Of a stretch of DNA of 64,000 nucleotides, positions 63,463 through 64,000 are shown piece by piece; positions within the stretch are counted from its first letter, which is position 1, and each line of letters starts with the position of its first letter. The notes below the pieces were generated by a model. It saw only the letters and a list, made by a program, of their open reading frames with translations, was not told the origin of the DNA and did not search any database. The stretch spans positions 124,001 through 188,000 of the forward strand of contig JAUXQH010000022.1 of NCBI GenBank assembly GCA_030685065.1, given 5' to 3'. The stretch is from Pseudomonadota bacterium. Lineage in GTDB: Bacteria; Myxococcota_A; UBA796; SXON01. Position numbers and translations under genes: made by a program.

Positions 63463-63613
63463 ACGGGAAACGGGCTCCGCCCTGCCCGCGTGAACCAGCG
63501 CCCGCGTGAACCCGGCCAGAAGCAGCTCACTTCTTGGTTCAGACCGCCGCTTCCGTGGCCGATGCCGGTCGTCGGCGCTGTCCGCCTGCCTCCACCGCTC
63601 GACCACGCGCCCC

Positions 63614-63741
63614 GAAGCGGCCATGAGTCGGGAGGATGTCGAGATCGTCGCGAGTAGCGGCCGCCCGGAGCGGTGATTGCGCGTGCGAAGCGGCCATAAG
63701 TCGGGAGGATGTCGAGGTCGTCGCGAGTAATGGCCGCCCGG
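63614..63741. repeat. 55-bp imperfect direct repeat, two copies
   Basis: Copies at 63614-63668 and 63687-63741 (core AGTCGGGAGGATGTCGAG...CGTCGCGAGTA, ending GGCCGCCCGG) differ at only about five positions. The spacer between them is 18 bases. Confidence 0.9.
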
Positions 63742-63855
63742 CGCAGCACTCGAAGGAGCGATCGGCCCTCCACGCGCCCCGCCGCCCCACGAACATCCCC
63801 CGCCTCCGGGGGCGTTACGGGGGGCGGAGCCCCCCGTCCGAAGAAAAAACAGCCA

Positions 63856-63999
63856 CTATCCGGCAACATCCCCCGGATCGATCCCCGCCGCCCGCGCCCG
63901 CCGCCCAAACTGCGCGCGGGTCTCCGCGTTCAGCCAGTTGTCGAGGAACGCGGCCTGCGCTTCGGCCGACAGATCGGGCCCGGTGAGGGCGCGACGACG
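63856..63999 (-). CDS. C-terminal 47 residues of a protein truncated by the window edge
   Basis: A minus-strand frame open at the right edge ends with RRRALTGPDLSAEAQAAFLD, NWLNAETRAQFGRRARAAG and IDPGDVAG before a TAG at 63858-63856. The helical, well-mixed composition looks genuine. The start lies outside, so no function can be assigned. Confidence 0.6.
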   Translation of the reverse strand, partial: RRRALTGPDLSAEAQAAFLDNWLNAETRAQFGRRARAAGIDPGDVAG

Positions 64000-64000
64000 A

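Larger units (their letters stand above)
63110..63855. other. Repeat-rich intergenic region without a supported gene
   Basis: About 746 bases. It holds GC-rich palindromes (about 63140-63245), two pairs of imperfect direct repeats listed separately, and a 21-base hairpin (63817-63837, ACGGGGGGC/GCCCCCCGT). Frames run through the repeats on both strands, but none has a start, a plausible fold or the codon pattern of neighbours. Confidence 0.5.

Noticed and set aside
63817..63837. Rho-independent terminator
   Set aside because: The T-run lies on the wrong side of the hairpin for the minus-strand gene, and no plus-strand gene ends here.

Overview
The window is 64 kb of very GC-rich DNA. Its gene content points to a member of the Myxococcota, probably an uncultured or little-studied lineage. 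The signs are MopE-like and thrombospondin-3-like Asp-rich repeats, secreted proteins ending in a MYXO-CTERM-type tail (Cys-Gly, hydrophobic helix, Arg cluster), many lipoproteins with Asp/Thr/Ser-rich spacers after the lipobox, a Ser/Thr kinase with a C-terminal PEGA-like module, and a TonB/ExbB/double-ExbD operon. I assign no species. I saw no rRNA, tRNA, CRISPR array, transposase, phage module or replication origin.

Layout. 0-0.7 kb: the end of atpB, then atpE. 0.9-6.6 kb: a co-directional run with a secreted protein, an SGNH-like hydrolase, a GT2 glycosyltransferase, a PLP enzyme with His in place of the catalytic Lys, and two SDR sugar-nucleotide enzymes, ending in a lipoprotein; this suggests deoxysugar and glycan assembly. 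7.6-11.8 kb: an envelope trio (MopE-like anchored protein, OmpA-like protein, discoidin-like secreted protein). 12.0-15.8 kb: an Ig-like lipoprotein divergent from a Ser/Thr kinase and a UbiA-type prenyltransferase. 15.8-20.3 kb: a minus-strand operon of tonB, exbB, two exbD genes, a truncated globin, a Cys-lacking peroxiredoxin-like protein and a lipoprotein. 20.4-25.0 kb: an XPB helicase, its helicase-associated/WYL-like partner and xseB. 25.3-30.4 kb: proline catabolism (pruA) divergent from a rifampin-phosphotransferase-like enzyme and a GT2.

30.8-44.6 kb is the accessory and envelope-rich part. It holds a galactose-oxidase-like radical copper oxidase lipoprotein, a protein joining an RNA polymerase beta-prime zinc domain to a beta-propeller, several lipoproteins, a gene split exactly at a triplicated 8-bp repeat, an orphan Imm1-like immunity gene, a radical SAM gene, a three-unit array of 45-bp palindromes with a 62-bp period, and a CotH-kinase lipoprotein. 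44.7-64 kb: a solute-binding protein coupled to a sensor kinase, a PQQ-type sugar dehydrogenase, small lipoproteins, a phytoene-desaturase-like oxidoreductase, an ECF41-type sigma factor, a GT87-like glycosyltransferase, a UshA-like protein with a tetraheme cytochrome, a ferredoxin, peptide deformylase, and a repeat-rich intergenic stretch before a truncated gene at the right edge.

The strongest candidates for something undescribed are the beta-prime zinc-domain/beta-propeller protein (32845-34497), the 8-bp repeat switch (38014-38037) and the palindrome array (41101-41269). All calls come from reading the sequence; no searches were run, and similarity statements rest on recalled family motifs.
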